Below, one piece after another: positions 8,419-16,805 of a stretch of DNA of 64,000 nt; within the stretch, counting starts at the first letter, position 1, and every line of letters starts with the position of its first letter. Both the position numbers and the translations under genes were made by a program. The notes under the pieces are model-generated. The model was not told where the DNA came from, ran no database searches, and worked only from the letters and a program-made list of their open reading frames with translations. Source of the DNA: Paraburkholderia nodosa (GTDB taxonomy: Bacteria > Pseudomonadota > Gammaproteobacteria > Burkholderiales > Burkholderiaceae); assembly GCF_001718195.1 (NCBI RefSeq), contig NZ_MCNV01000014.1, positions 1 to 64,000 of the forward strand, written 5' to 3'.

Positions 8419-9132
8419 ATGTTCGATGTGCTGGCAACGATACCTGCGGGCAGCACGACCGCGCTGGACAACGTGCCAGGGCACGCGCTGACGGGCCGCC
8501 AGCGCCATCTCGCCGTTGGGAACGAGCGCGCAGTGCGGTATGCGCCCGCCGTCGCCCCCTTTGCGGCAATGACGGACACCACGCCTGAATCGTTCGACGC
8601 CTTGCGCGGACTGATCGAAGAGCACGCGCCCGTTGCCCTGACCACGCTGGATGCCGTGGAGCCACCCGACGGCTTCGCGCTGATCCGGCACGCCACGCTG
8701 CTGCAAATGGTCTGGCAAGGCGAAGCGCCTGCGCCCACCGCGCTGGAGCACGCGCGGCTAACGGGGCAAGACGTGCCGGAGATGCTCGCGCTGGCCGCCG
8801 CAACGCAGCCGGGCCCGTTTGGTCCGCGCACCATCGAATTCGGCGGCTACGTTGGCGTGCGCAGGGAGGGCAAGCTCGTCGCCATGGCCGGCGAACGCAT
8901 GAAGATCGAAGGCCATACCGAAATCAGCGCCGTGTGCGTGGACCCGGCGTTCCGGGGACAAGGGCTCGCGGCGAGCCTCATGAAGCTGCTGATGGCGGCA
9001 ATCAGTGCGCGCGGCGAGACACCCTTCCTGCACGTGCTCACGTCGAATCACGGCGCCATTTCCATTTATCGCACGCTGGGCTTTGTCGAGCGCCGCGAGA
9101 TGCATCTCACGGTGCTCGGCCTCGCGCCATAG
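8419..9132 (+). CDS. GNAT-family N-acetyltransferase
   Basis: 237-residue acetyltransferase that would transfer acetyl from acetyl-CoA to an amine. The C-terminal GNAT core (about 140-237) has motif A in ISAVCVDPAFRGQGLAASL, where RGQGLA is the acetyl-CoA pyrophosphate loop. It ends with the NHGAISIYRTLGF motif B segment, typical of FR47-like members. The N-terminal half (about 1-130) lacks recognisable motifs. The ATG has GGAG nine bases upstream. It lies 116 bases after the NmrA gene on the same strand and could share its transcript. The substrate cannot be predicted. Confidence 0.88.
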   Translation: MFDVLATIPAGSTTALDNVPGHALTGRQRHLAVGNERAVRYAPAVAPFAAMTDTTPESFDALRGLIEEHAPVALTTLDAVEPPDGFALIRHATLLQMVWQGEAPAPTALEHARLTGQDVPEMLALAAATQPGPFGPRTIEFGGYVGVRREGKLVAMAGERMKIEGHTEISAVCVDPAFRGQGLAASLMKLLMAAISARGETPFLHVLTSNHGAISIYRTLGFVERREMHLTVLGLAP

Positions 9133-9145
9133 AAAGGCCGCACGG

Positions 9146-10111
9146 TCACAACAGGTCGGAACGCAGTTCCCGCACCCCTCTTCCCAAGCGCTGTCGCAAC
9201 AGGCTGCGCAGCGTCGCGCCGTCGCCGTAACCGACTTCGGCGGCGATCCTTTCCAGGTCGAGCTTGCCGCTGCGCAGCAGCGACTGCGCGTGCTCGACCC
9301 GCAAATCCTGAAAGTACGCCAGCGGCGACTTGCCGAGTACTTCCTGGCAGCGGCGCTGCAATGAGCGCGAGCTCGTCGCCAGCGCCTTCGCGGCGTCCTG
9401 CAGCGAGAATCCCGACTTGAGATTTTTTCTCGCCCATTGCTCGAAGCGCTGAATGAGCGGATCGGCCTGCGCGAGATGATTCGGGATGATGTACGGCGCC
9501 TGCGACGAGCGAATGTCGGCCAGCAGATAGCGCGATACGAGCGATGCGAGTTCGGGGCTCGCCGAACGGATCAGCCAGAGCGCGAGATCGAGATGCCCCA
9601 TGGCCGCGCCGGCCGTCACGCCGATATCCGAAGGCACGAGCATGCGCGATTCGTTCAACTGAACATGCGGATAGCGTTGCCGGAAGAACGGCGCGAGCGA
9701 CCAGTTGGTCGTGGCTTCGCGGTGATCGAGCAGCCCCGCCTCTGCGAGGATGAACGTCCCCACACAAGATGCGCCGATTCGCGCGCCCCCCGCTTGCCAT
9801 TCGAGCAAACGCGCCATGCCCTCTTCGACGTCCCGGCGCTCGAACGACCGCATCAACTCCTGCGCAGACAGCGTCACCAATGCCGGTACGATCACCCAAT
9901 CGGGCTTCGCATCCGGCGCGACCGTTTGCACCGGCACCGCGAGGCCGTGAGCCGAGCGCACCCGCTTTCTCACCCCCACGAGCGTGATGTCGAAACGCGG
10001 AACGCCGCCCATGGCCGCGGCCGAAAGCTTGTTTGCGACCGAGAACGCGTCGAGCGTGACGGAGAGCCCGGTATCGAAGACGCCGTCGAGAGCCAGGACA
10101 GCAATGCGCAT
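9146..10111 (-). CDS. GlxA-type AraC-family transcriptional regulator
   Basis: 321-residue regulator with an N-terminal DJ-1/PfpI-like domain (MRIAVLALDGVFDTGLSVTL start, GASCVGTFILAEAGLLDHREATTNW in the middle). A C-terminal AraC helix-turn-helix follows (about 225-321, with FSLQDAAKALATSSRSLQRRC and YFQDLRVEHAQSLL). The first ATG with the family-typical MRIAVLALDG start is taken; the frame stays open 63 bases further upstream, into a region that overlaps the promoter. The gene is divergent from the muconolactone-isomerase-like gene and probably controls it. GlxA-type proteins often control amino-acid or amine catabolism. Confidence 0.92.
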   Translation of the reverse strand: MRIAVLALDGVFDTGLSVTLDAFSVANKLSAAAMGGVPRFDITLVGVRKRVRSAHGLAVPVQTVAPDAKPDWVIVPALVTLSAQELMRSFERRDVEEGMARLLEWQAGGARIGASCVGTFILAEAGLLDHREATTNWSLAPFFRQRYPHVQLNESRMLVPSDIGVTAGAAMGHLDLALWLIRSASPELASLVSRYLLADIRSSQAPYIIPNHLAQADPLIQRFEQWARKNLKSGFSLQDAAKALATSSRSLQRRCQEVLGKSPLAYFQDLRVEHAQSLLRSGKLDLERIAAEVGYGDGATLRSLLRQRLGRGVRELRSDLL

Positions 10112-10220
10112 GGCGTAAATGCCTCTAAAGTTGTCGTTTGTGACAGTACAGCCGACGAGACCCCAACGATACACTCAATCGCGTTGCAAGTCGCAACAAA
10201 CATGGATCAAGGAGGTTGTC

Positions 10221-10514
10221 ATGAAGGTTCTCGCCATTGGATCGATCGTCAAGGAACTCACGCCCGCGCAGCGCGACGAGATCATGCCGCACGAAGTGCC
10301 GGCCACGCTCAAGCTCTACCTGGACGACAAAATCGAGCAGTACTGGTTTCGCCACGACAAGCCGGGCGTGGTGTTTCTCATGAGCTCGGGCTCGGTCGAC
10401 GATGTGAAGGCTACGCTGGATACGCTACCGCTTGCCCAGGCCGGCATCCTCGCGTTCGATCTGCTGCCGGTGGGCCCGCTCGCGCCGCTCGGGCTGCTTC
10501 TTCAAGGAAAGTAA
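10221..10514 (+). CDS. Small muconolactone-isomerase-like protein
   Basis: 97-residue protein with no signal peptide and a dimeric alpha/beta-barrel pattern. Its features (FRHDKPGVVFLMSSGSVDDVKATLDTLPLAQAGI and a LLPVGPLAPL end) resemble muconolactone delta-isomerase-fold proteins. No aromatic catabolic genes are adjacent, so a true isomerase role is unsupported. A strong AAGGAGG ribosome site sits 6 bases before the ATG. The divergent AraC gene starts 110 bases away, so this is the probable regulated target. Confidence 0.8.
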   Translation: MKVLAIGSIVKELTPAQRDEIMPHEVPATLKLYLDDKIEQYWFRHDKPGVVFLMSSGSVDDVKATLDTLPLAQAGILAFDLLPVGPLAPLGLLLQGK

Positions 10515-10695
10515 GCGCTACGCAGGAGGCGCCGTCCACGCATGCGCCATGGGTTGTCGGCGGCCTCCTGGCAGCCTTCTTCTCCTCGCCGGAGATTTCA
10601 CCTACAACGTACTGATCCGCCGCCTGTTTTCGATGCGCTCCGGCGGCGGGCGCAGAACTTTGGGGAACCTGCAGAACCTGGCAAAGGGAAGAAGG

Positions 10696-11070
10696 ATGAA
10701 AACTAACGGTAAAAGCCAAATCGCCCGCGCACTGGTCCTCGTGGCCATCTCGAGTTGCACGGGCTATGCGTACGCACAAACGGCCGCGAGCGCGCCTGGC
10801 GAGGCGTCTGCTCAGGAAGGCGCGCCCGCGCAGTCGGGCAGATCGGACAGCGCGCTGGTGCGAGATGTGCGCCGGGCCTTCACGCGCACCACGGGACTGA
10901 ATTTCGCCAACATCCACGTCACGGCGCATGAGGGCGTCGTCTCGTTGACGGGGTCGGTACCGCACAAATCGCAGATAGCGCGAGCCGGCGACGCGGCCGG
11001 GTCGGTGCGCGGCGTCACCTCGGTGTCGAACCACTTGACCGTGCGGACCGCCCGCGGCAGCGGACCTTGA
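10696..11070 (+). CDS. Periplasmic BON-domain protein
   Basis: 124-residue exported protein. A signal peptide covers about 1-28 (ending YAYAQ), followed by an Ala/Gly-rich linker and one BON domain (about 50-118, with NIHVTAHEGVVSLTGSVPHKSQIARAGDAAGSVRGVTSVSNHLTV). BON proteins of the OsmY type bind phospholipid and protect the envelope under osmotic or other stress. The start is set by GGGAAGAAGG just before the ATG. It is a single gene in a 180-base upstream gap. High confidence in the fold; the precise job is inferred. Confidence 0.88.
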   Translation: MKTNGKSQIARALVLVAISSCTGYAYAQTAASAPGEASAQEGAPAQSGRSDSALVRDVRRAFTRTTGLNFANIHVTAHEGVVSLTGSVPHKSQIARAGDAAGSVRGVTSVSNHLTVRTARGSGP

Positions 11071-11191
11071 TTGGGCGGACTCGGCAGCGGGCTCAGAACC
11101 GGCTTCGATCGGCCGCACAGCAGGATCGTCCTATTCCCGGCGCGCGCGTCCTGTCAAAGTGAGTCATCGAATTTCGATCAAGGAGCCCGCC

Positions 11192-12070
11192 GTGTCCGGC
11201 CAGACTGCGTCCTCTAGCCTCGTCTGCGAGACTTTCACCGAATCCGACATCGAGGGCGCCCACGCGCTTTCCCTGCAATTCCGTTGGCCCCATCGTAGCG
11301 ACGACTGGCGTTTCGCCGCCGCCGCGGCCGGGCACGGCTACGTGGTTCGCGAAGGCACGACCGTGGTGGGCACAGCGCTGTGCTGGCCGTGGGGCGAGCA
11401 TGGCGCGACGCTCGGGCTCGTGATCGTCTCGGCCAACCAGCAAGGCCGCGGCATCGGCCGGATGTTGATGGAGCGCCTGCTCGAAGCGCTGGGAACGCGC
11501 ATGACCGTGCTGCACGCCACCGAGGCAGGTCAGCCGCTCTACGAAAAGCTCGGCTTCAGGAAGATTGGGCTGCTGCATCAGCACCAGAGCGACAGTTTCG
11601 CGGCGCCGATTGTCGAGCCGCCGCCGGGCGAGCGTTTGCGTCCACTCGAACCGGGCGATACGCCGCGCCTCATCGAACTCGCTTCCCGCGCGAGCGGGCT
11701 CGACCGCAGCGCACTCGTGCCGCCGCTGCTCGATGTGTCCCAAGGCGTCGCGCTGGTGCGCGGCGACACGGTGCTCGGCTTTGCGCTGTTGCGCCCGTTC
11801 GGCCGCGGCCATGCGATCGGTCCGGTGGCCGTCGCCGCCGACGATGGATTGCACATGCAGCGCGCCAAAGCGCTGATCGCCAACCGCCTCGCCGCCAACG
11901 CGGGGGCCTTCACGCGCCTCGATACGCCCGACGAACACGGCCTCGGCCCCTGGCTCGAATCGATCGGCCTCGCGCGCGTCGACACGGTCGTGAAGATGTC
12001 GCGCAACGGCGCGCCGGCGCACGATCCTGGCGTGCTGCAATTCGCCATCGTCAATCAGGCGCTAGGCTGA
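11192..12070 (+). CDS. Tandem GNAT acetyltransferase (paralog A)
   Basis: 292-residue protein with two GNAT-like halves. The first (about 10-140) has a clear acetyl-CoA loop QQGRGIGRMLMERL and the tail QPLYEKLGFRKIGLLHQHQ. The second (about 150-285) is a degenerate GNAT half starting RLRPLEPGDTPRLIEL. A GTG start is chosen because AAGGAG precedes it; an earlier in-frame GTG has no ribosome site. It stands 17 bases before the hydroxyacid dehydrogenase and is probably cotranscribed with it. A clear paralog lies about 19 kb away on the far side of the catabolic island, aligning along the whole length. The substrate is unknown, perhaps an amino compound of the island. Confidence 0.88.
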   Translation: MSGQTASSSLVCETFTESDIEGAHALSLQFRWPHRSDDWRFAAAAAGHGYVVREGTTVVGTALCWPWGEHGATLGLVIVSANQQGRGIGRMLMERLLEALGTRMTVLHATEAGQPLYEKLGFRKIGLLHQHQSDSFAAPIVEPPPGERLRPLEPGDTPRLIELASRASGLDRSALVPPLLDVSQGVALVRGDTVLGFALLRPFGRGHAIGPVAVAADDGLHMQRAKALIANRLAANAGAFTRLDTPDEHGLGPWLESIGLARVDTVVKMSRNGAPAHDPGVLQFAIVNQALG

Positions 12071-12087
12071 CTGCGCAAACCGACCTC

Positions 12088-13014
12088 ATGACGCTCCTCT
12101 ACAAAGCCGACCCCGAGCGCGGCAAGCAATGGGCACAGCTTTTCGCGCACAAGGCTCCCGAGATCGCTTTTCGCCTGTGGCCCGATACCGGCGACCCCGC
12201 CGCTGTGCGCTTTCTCGCGGCGTGGCAACCGCCCGAGGACCCCGCGCGTACGCTGCCCAATCTCGAAGTGATCTTCTCCGTGGGCGCGGGCATCGACCAG
12301 TTCGATCTTTCCGGCGTGCCGGAGCACATCGCCGTGGTGCGCATGATCGAGCCGGGCATTGTCGAGGGGATGGTCGAGTACGTGACGCAATCGGTCCTGA
12401 CCATTCATCGCGATCTGTTCGACTACGCCCTGCAACAGCAGCAGCGCGTATGGCGCGCCCTGCCCGTACGCGCCGCCGCGTCGCGTCGCGTTGGCGTGCT
12501 GGGGCTCGGCATGCTGGGCAGCGCGGTGCTCGAACGCCTGCGCCTCTTCGGCTTTGCATGCGCGGGCTGGAGCCGCTCGCCGCGCGCCTTGCCTGGCGTG
12601 GAGTGCTACGCGGGCGCCGAGGCGCTCGACGCCTTCCTCGCGCGCACCGATATCCTCATCTGCCTGTTGCCGCTCACCGAAGCCACGCGCGGCCTGCTCG
12701 ACGCCTCGCTCTTCGCGAAGCTGCCGCAGGGCGCCTCGTTCATCAACGTCGGACGCGGGCCGCAAGTGGACCAGCAAGCGCTGCTAGACGCGCTCGATCG
12801 CGCGCAACTGCGCAATGCGATTCTCGATGTCGCGGACCCCGAGCCGCTGCCGCCGGAGCATCCGTTCTGGACGCATCCGCGTGTGCGCCTCACGCCGCAC
12901 ATTGCCAGCGCCACGCGGCCCGAAACGGCCGTCGATGTGGTGCTCGACAACATCCGCCGCCACCGCGACGGCTTGCCGATGCTCGGCCTCATCGACCGCA
13001 CGCGCGGCTATTGA
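12088..13014 (+). CDS. ghrA: D-2-hydroxyacid dehydrogenase, GhrA-type
   Basis: 308-residue NAD(P)H-dependent reductase of 2-oxoacids such as glyoxylate and hydroxypyruvate. The Rossmann motif is VGVLGLGMLGSAVLERL (GxGxxG at 139-144). The catalytic triad of the family is present: Arg223 in NVGRGPQV, Glu252 in DPEPLP and His271 in LTPHIAS. The length matches the E. coli GhrA group. The gene follows the tandem GNAT gene with a 17-base gap and precedes a transaminase gene by about 200 bases. In this setting it may reduce a 2-oxoacid released by transamination or amine oxidation; that link is inference. Confidence 0.88.
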   Translation: MTLLYKADPERGKQWAQLFAHKAPEIAFRLWPDTGDPAAVRFLAAWQPPEDPARTLPNLEVIFSVGAGIDQFDLSGVPEHIAVVRMIEPGIVEGMVEYVTQSVLTIHRDLFDYALQQQQRVWRALPVRAAASRRVGVLGLGMLGSAVLERLRLFGFACAGWSRSPRALPGVECYAGAEALDAFLARTDILICLLPLTEATRGLLDASLFAKLPQGASFINVGRGPQVDQQALLDALDRAQLRNAILDVADPEPLPPEHPFWTHPRVRLTPHIASATRPETAVDVVLDNIRRHRDGLPMLGLIDRTRGY

Positions 13015-13216
13015 GTCTCGTGACGGCGCAGAGGGCGCAGCACAATATGCTGCGCTCCCCGATCAAAACGCCACAAACACGCTATTTCGCGAATTAATTG
13101 GCGAAACGCGCACCGGTATCGGCCCGGTAGCATGGAACGGTGAATCAACGGCCAGCCAACGCCCAATCAACGGCCAGGCGCCGCACTCCTCTGACTTATC
13201 AGCCGGGAACCGAACC

Positions 13217-14623
13217 ATGCCGAATCGCTCGCTCATCGAAGCCGACCGCAAACATCTGATCCATCCCGTCGTGAACTTCCGTGCGCACGAAGCGCGCGGC
13301 GTGACCGTGCTCGAATCCGCCCAGGGCGTGTTCCTGCGGGACGCCGTGGGCAACGAACTACTCGACGCGTTCTCCGGCCTCTGGTGCGTCAACACGGGTT
13401 ACGGCCATCAAAGCATCGTCGAAGCCGCCGCGCGACAGATGGCGCGCCTGCCCTACGCGACGGGCTATTTTCACTTCGGCTCGGAGCCCGCCATCGAACT
13501 GGCCGCGCTGCTCGTCGAGCGCGCGCCTGCTTCGCTGCAACACGTGTACTTCACGCTGGGCGGCTCGGATGCAGTGGATTCGGCGCTGCGCTTCATCACG
13601 CACTACTACAACGCCACCGGCCGCCCCGCGAAAAAGCACGTCATCGCGCAAGAGCGCGGCTATCACGGCTCGTCGGCAGTCGGCGCGGGGCTGACTGCGT
13701 TGCCCGCGTTCCATCGCAACTTCGACTTGCCGCTCGCCACGCAGCATCATATTCCGTCGCCCTATGCATATCGCAGCGAGCATGCGGACGACGCAGCGCT
13801 CATCGCCGCTTCGGTCGACGCGCTCGAAGCGAAAGTCGCGGCACTCGGTGCCGAAAACGTCGCCGCGTTTTTCTGCGAGCCGATCCAGGGTTCGGGTGGC
13901 GTGATCGTGCCGCCCGCCGGCTGGCTGAAAGCCATGCGCGAAGCGTGCCGCAAGCTCGACATTCTGTTCGTCGCCGACGAGGTGATCACGGGCTTTGGCC
14001 GCACGGGTCCGCTCTTCGCCTGCCAGGCCGAAGACGTCGAGCCGGATCTGATGACGGTGGCCAAGGGCCTCACCGCGGGCTATGCGCCGATGGGCGCCGT
14101 GCTGATGTCGGATGCCCTTTATCAAGGCATTGCCGATGGCGACGCCGCCGCCGTGATCGGCCATGGCCACACTTATTCGGCGCACCCCGTGAGCGCGGCC
14201 ATCGGCCTCGAAGTCATGCGCCTCTATCACGAAGGCGGCCTGCTCGCGAACGGCGTCGCGCGCGCGCCGCGCTTCGCTCAGGGGCTCGACGCATTGCTCG
14301 CCCACCCGCTCGTGGGCGACTCGCGTCACCGCGGTCTGCTCGGCGCGCTCGAACTCGTCGCCGACAAGGAGACCAAACAGCGCTTCGACGCCTCGCTCGG
14401 CCTGCCCGATCGCATCGCCGCCGCCGCGTATGGCAACGGCCTCGTATTCCGCGCGTTCGGCGACGGCATTCTCGGCTTCGCGCCCGCGCTTTCGTACACC
14501 GAAAGCGAGTTCGACCTGCTGTTCGAGCGCCTCGAAAAAACACTCGACGACGTGCTCGCGCAGCCCGAAGTGCGCGCCGCATTGAGGACAAAGAATGGGG
14601 TCAGCGCCCGTGTCGCCGCGTGA
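13217..14623 (+). CDS. Class III PLP-dependent aminotransferase
   Basis: 468-residue omega-type transaminase. It carries the class III pattern around Asp254 (LFVADEVITGFGRTG) and the predicted PLP lysine Lys283 in MTVAKGLTAGYAPMGAV. Family members move an amino group from an omega-amino acid or diamine to pyruvate or 2-oxoglutarate (beta-alanine:pyruvate, putrescine or DABA transaminases). The next genes are an Lrp regulator and a semialdehyde dehydrogenase, which would sense and oxidise the aldehyde made. The order atf-asnC-ssd is known from ectoine-utilisation clusters in Rhodobacterales. The amine substrate itself cannot be read from the sequence. Confidence 0.92.
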   Translation: MPNRSLIEADRKHLIHPVVNFRAHEARGVTVLESAQGVFLRDAVGNELLDAFSGLWCVNTGYGHQSIVEAAARQMARLPYATGYFHFGSEPAIELAALLVERAPASLQHVYFTLGGSDAVDSALRFITHYYNATGRPAKKHVIAQERGYHGSSAVGAGLTALPAFHRNFDLPLATQHHIPSPYAYRSEHADDAALIAASVDALEAKVAALGAENVAAFFCEPIQGSGGVIVPPAGWLKAMREACRKLDILFVADEVITGFGRTGPLFACQAEDVEPDLMTVAKGLTAGYAPMGAVLMSDALYQGIADGDAAAVIGHGHTYSAHPVSAAIGLEVMRLYHEGGLLANGVARAPRFAQGLDALLAHPLVGDSRHRGLLGALELVADKETKQRFDASLGLPDRIAAAAYGNGLVFRAFGDGILGFAPALSYTESEFDLLFERLEKTLDDVLAQPEVRAALRTKNGVSARVAA

Positions 14624-14667
14624 TACCATCACTCGACACTTCGACATGCAGGGCCGCCCCCATCACG

Positions 14668-15168
14668 ATGAGCAACGACTGCAAGCTGGACCGAATCGAT
14701 CTGCGCATCCTCTCGCAGCTGCAGAAGCGGGGGCGCATCACGAATGTCGAACTGGCCGACGCAGTCGGGCTGTCGCCAAGCCCCTGCCTGATCCGCGTAA
14801 AACGTCTGGAGAAGGCGGGGTTCATCGTCGGCTACGGCGCGCAGATCCAGCTGGAGAAGCTGGGCGACGTGCAGATGGTGTTCACCGAGGTCACGCTCGC
14901 CGACCATCGCCGCGAGGACTTCATCAAGTTCGAGAAGGCAATACGCGAGGTGGACGAGGTGGTCGAGTGCCATCTCGCGAGCGGCGGCTACGACTATCTG
15001 CTGAAGTTCGTCGCGCGCAGCGTGAGCCATTATCAGAGCATCGTCGAGGGGCTGCTGGAGCGCGATATCGGCATCGAGAAGTACTTCAGCTACGTCATCA
15101 TCAAGACGGCGTTCGTCAAGCCGCACTACCCGCTCGAAACGCTGTTCTCGCAGAACCTGCATTCCTGA
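14668..15168 (+). CDS. Lrp/AsnC-family transcriptional regulator
   Basis: 166-residue regulator. The N-terminal winged helix (LDRIDLRILSQLQKRGRITN and ELADAVGLSPSPCLIRVKRL) is followed by a RAM effector domain (about 70-150). ECHLASGGYDYLLKFVARS in that domain is the segment that forms the amino-acid pocket. It starts 44 bases after the transaminase stop and precedes the semialdehyde dehydrogenase. It is therefore the probable local activator or repressor, responding to an amino acid or diamine intermediate. It resembles AsnC/DoeX-type regulators of ectoine-degradation loci in position and size. Confidence 0.92.
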   Translation: MSNDCKLDRIDLRILSQLQKRGRITNVELADAVGLSPSPCLIRVKRLEKAGFIVGYGAQIQLEKLGDVQMVFTEVTLADHRREDFIKFEKAIREVDEVVECHLASGGYDYLLKFVARSVSHYQSIVEGLLERDIGIEKYFSYVIIKTAFVKPHYPLETLFSQNLHS

Positions 15169-15304
15169 GCATGGGCAACGGACGTGAGGCACGCGCCTCG
15201 CGCTCCTGCGTCCCGCATCCATTTTCTCGCGCGCGCTTCGCTGAAACCTCGCGGCTTCGGCGCACTCGTCGTGCGCGCTCATTTCCCTGCATCGATCCAT
15301 TTTC

Positions 15305-15320
15305 TTCCGCACGTGCGGAA
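15305..15320. promoter_or_regulatory. 16-bp perfect palindrome before the aldehyde dehydrogenase
   Basis: TTCCGCACGTGCGGAA is a perfect dyad ending 12 bases before the start codon of the semialdehyde dehydrogenase, and its right arm leads into the ribosome site. It may be an operator for the Lrp protein encoded just upstream, or an RNA hairpin limiting ribosome access. No other copy was noticed in the window. Confidence 0.45.
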
Positions 15321-15332
15321 AGGAACCGGCAT

Positions 15333-16805
15333 ATGACCACGCGTTATCCCTTGAGCGCGCTGATTCGCGGCGACAACTTCATCGACGGGCAATGGGTGCC
15401 CTCGGCCTCCGGCACGCGCTTCGCCGTGACCGATCCCGCGACCGGCAAAACGATCGCCGACGTCGCCGATAGCGATGCGAACGACGCACGCGCAGCGACC
15501 GACGCTGCCGCCCGCGCATTCCCCGCCTGGCGCGACACGCTTGCCGCCGAACGCGCCGCCGTGCTGCGCCGCTGGCATGCGCTGATCGTCGCGAACGCCG
15601 ACGAACTCGGTCAACTGATCTCGCTCGAACAAGGCAAGCCCCTGCATGAGGGACGCGGCGAAGCGATGTATGGCGCGTCCTACGTCGCCTGGTTCGCCGA
15701 TGAGGCCACGCGCATCTACGGCGACCTCATCCCGCAGCAGCAGCGCGGCAAGCGCATGAGCGCCGTGAAGGAGCCCGTTGGCGTGGTCGCGGCGATCACG
15801 CCCTGGAACTTCCCGCTCGCGATGATCGCGCGCAAGATCGCCCCCGCCCTCGCCGCGGGCTGCACGGTGGTCGGCAAGCCCGCCGAAGATACGCCGCTCA
15901 CCGCGCTCGCACTCGTCATGCTCGCGCACGAGGCGGGTGTGCCGCCTGGCGTGCTGAACCTCATCTGCGCGTCGCGCGAACGCGGCGTGAGCGCCGTCGC
16001 CGACTGGCTCGCGGACGCCCGCGTGCGCAAGATCACCTTCACCGGCTCGACGCCCGTGGGCAAGCACCTCGCGAAGGAATCGGCGGCCACCTTGAAGAAG
16101 CTCTCGCTCGAACTGGGCGGCAACGCGCCGTTCATCGTCTTCGACGACGCGGACCTCGACGCTGCCGTTGCAGGCCTCATGGCCGCCAAGTTCCGCAACG
16201 GCGGCCAGACCTGCGTGTGCCCTAATCGCGTGTACGTGCAATCAGGCATATTCGAGCGCTTCGCCGACAAGCTCGCCACGCGCGTGGCCGCGTTGAAAGT
16301 CGCGCCTGCGACCGACCCCGCCGCGCAGATCGGCCCGATGATCAATGCGCGCGCGGTCGAGAAGATCGCCCGCCATGTGGACGACGCCGTGAGCCGCGGC
16401 GCGCGCGTGCTCACGGGCGGCAAGCGTTTGAGCGAACTGGGCGCGAACTGGTACGCGCCCACCGTGCTCGCAGGCGCCACGCCCGACATGCAGCTAAGCT
16501 GCGAAGAAACCTTCGGTCCCGTCGTGCCGCTATTCCGCTTCGACGACGAAGCCGAGGCCATTCGCGCCGCCAACGACACGCCATACGGCCTCGCCGCCTA
16601 CTTTTACAGCCAGGACGTGCGCCGCATCGATCGCGTCGCGCGGCAGCTCGAAGCGGGCATCGTCGGCATCAACGAAGGCGCGCTCGCTAGTGAAGCGGCG
16701 CCGTTCGGCGGCGTGAAGGAATCGGGCTATGGCCGGGAAGGCTCGAAGTACGGGCTCGACGATTACCTTTGCATCAAATACCTCTGCCAGGGAGGGCTTG
16801 CATGA
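15333..16805 (+). CDS. NAD(P)-dependent succinate-semialdehyde dehydrogenase family
   Basis: 490-residue aldehyde dehydrogenase that oxidises a semialdehyde to its acid. It has the cofactor motif PWNFP (157-161) and the KPAEDTP motif (182-188) characteristic of the GabD branch. The catalytic Cys294 is in GGQTCVCPNRV and the general base Glu260 is in LSLELGGNAPF. It lies downstream of the transaminase and Lrp genes and overlaps the M14 deacylase start by ATGA, so the latter two are translationally coupled. In context it should oxidise the aldehyde product of the transaminase; succinate or aspartate semialdehyde are the family precedents. Confidence 0.93.
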   Translation: MTTRYPLSALIRGDNFIDGQWVPSASGTRFAVTDPATGKTIADVADSDANDARAATDAAARAFPAWRDTLAAERAAVLRRWHALIVANADELGQLISLEQGKPLHEGRGEAMYGASYVAWFADEATRIYGDLIPQQQRGKRMSAVKEPVGVVAAITPWNFPLAMIARKIAPALAAGCTVVGKPAEDTPLTALALVMLAHEAGVPPGVLNLICASRERGVSAVADWLADARVRKITFTGSTPVGKHLAKESAATLKKLSLELGGNAPFIVFDDADLDAAVAGLMAAKFRNGGQTCVCPNRVYVQSGIFERFADKLATRVAALKVAPATDPAAQIGPMINARAVEKIARHVDDAVSRGARVLTGGKRLSELGANWYAPTVLAGATPDMQLSCEETFGPVVPLFRFDDEAEAIRAANDTPYGLAAYFYSQDVRRIDRVARQLEAGIVGINEGALASEAAPFGGVKESGYGREGSKYGLDDYLCIKYLCQGGLA

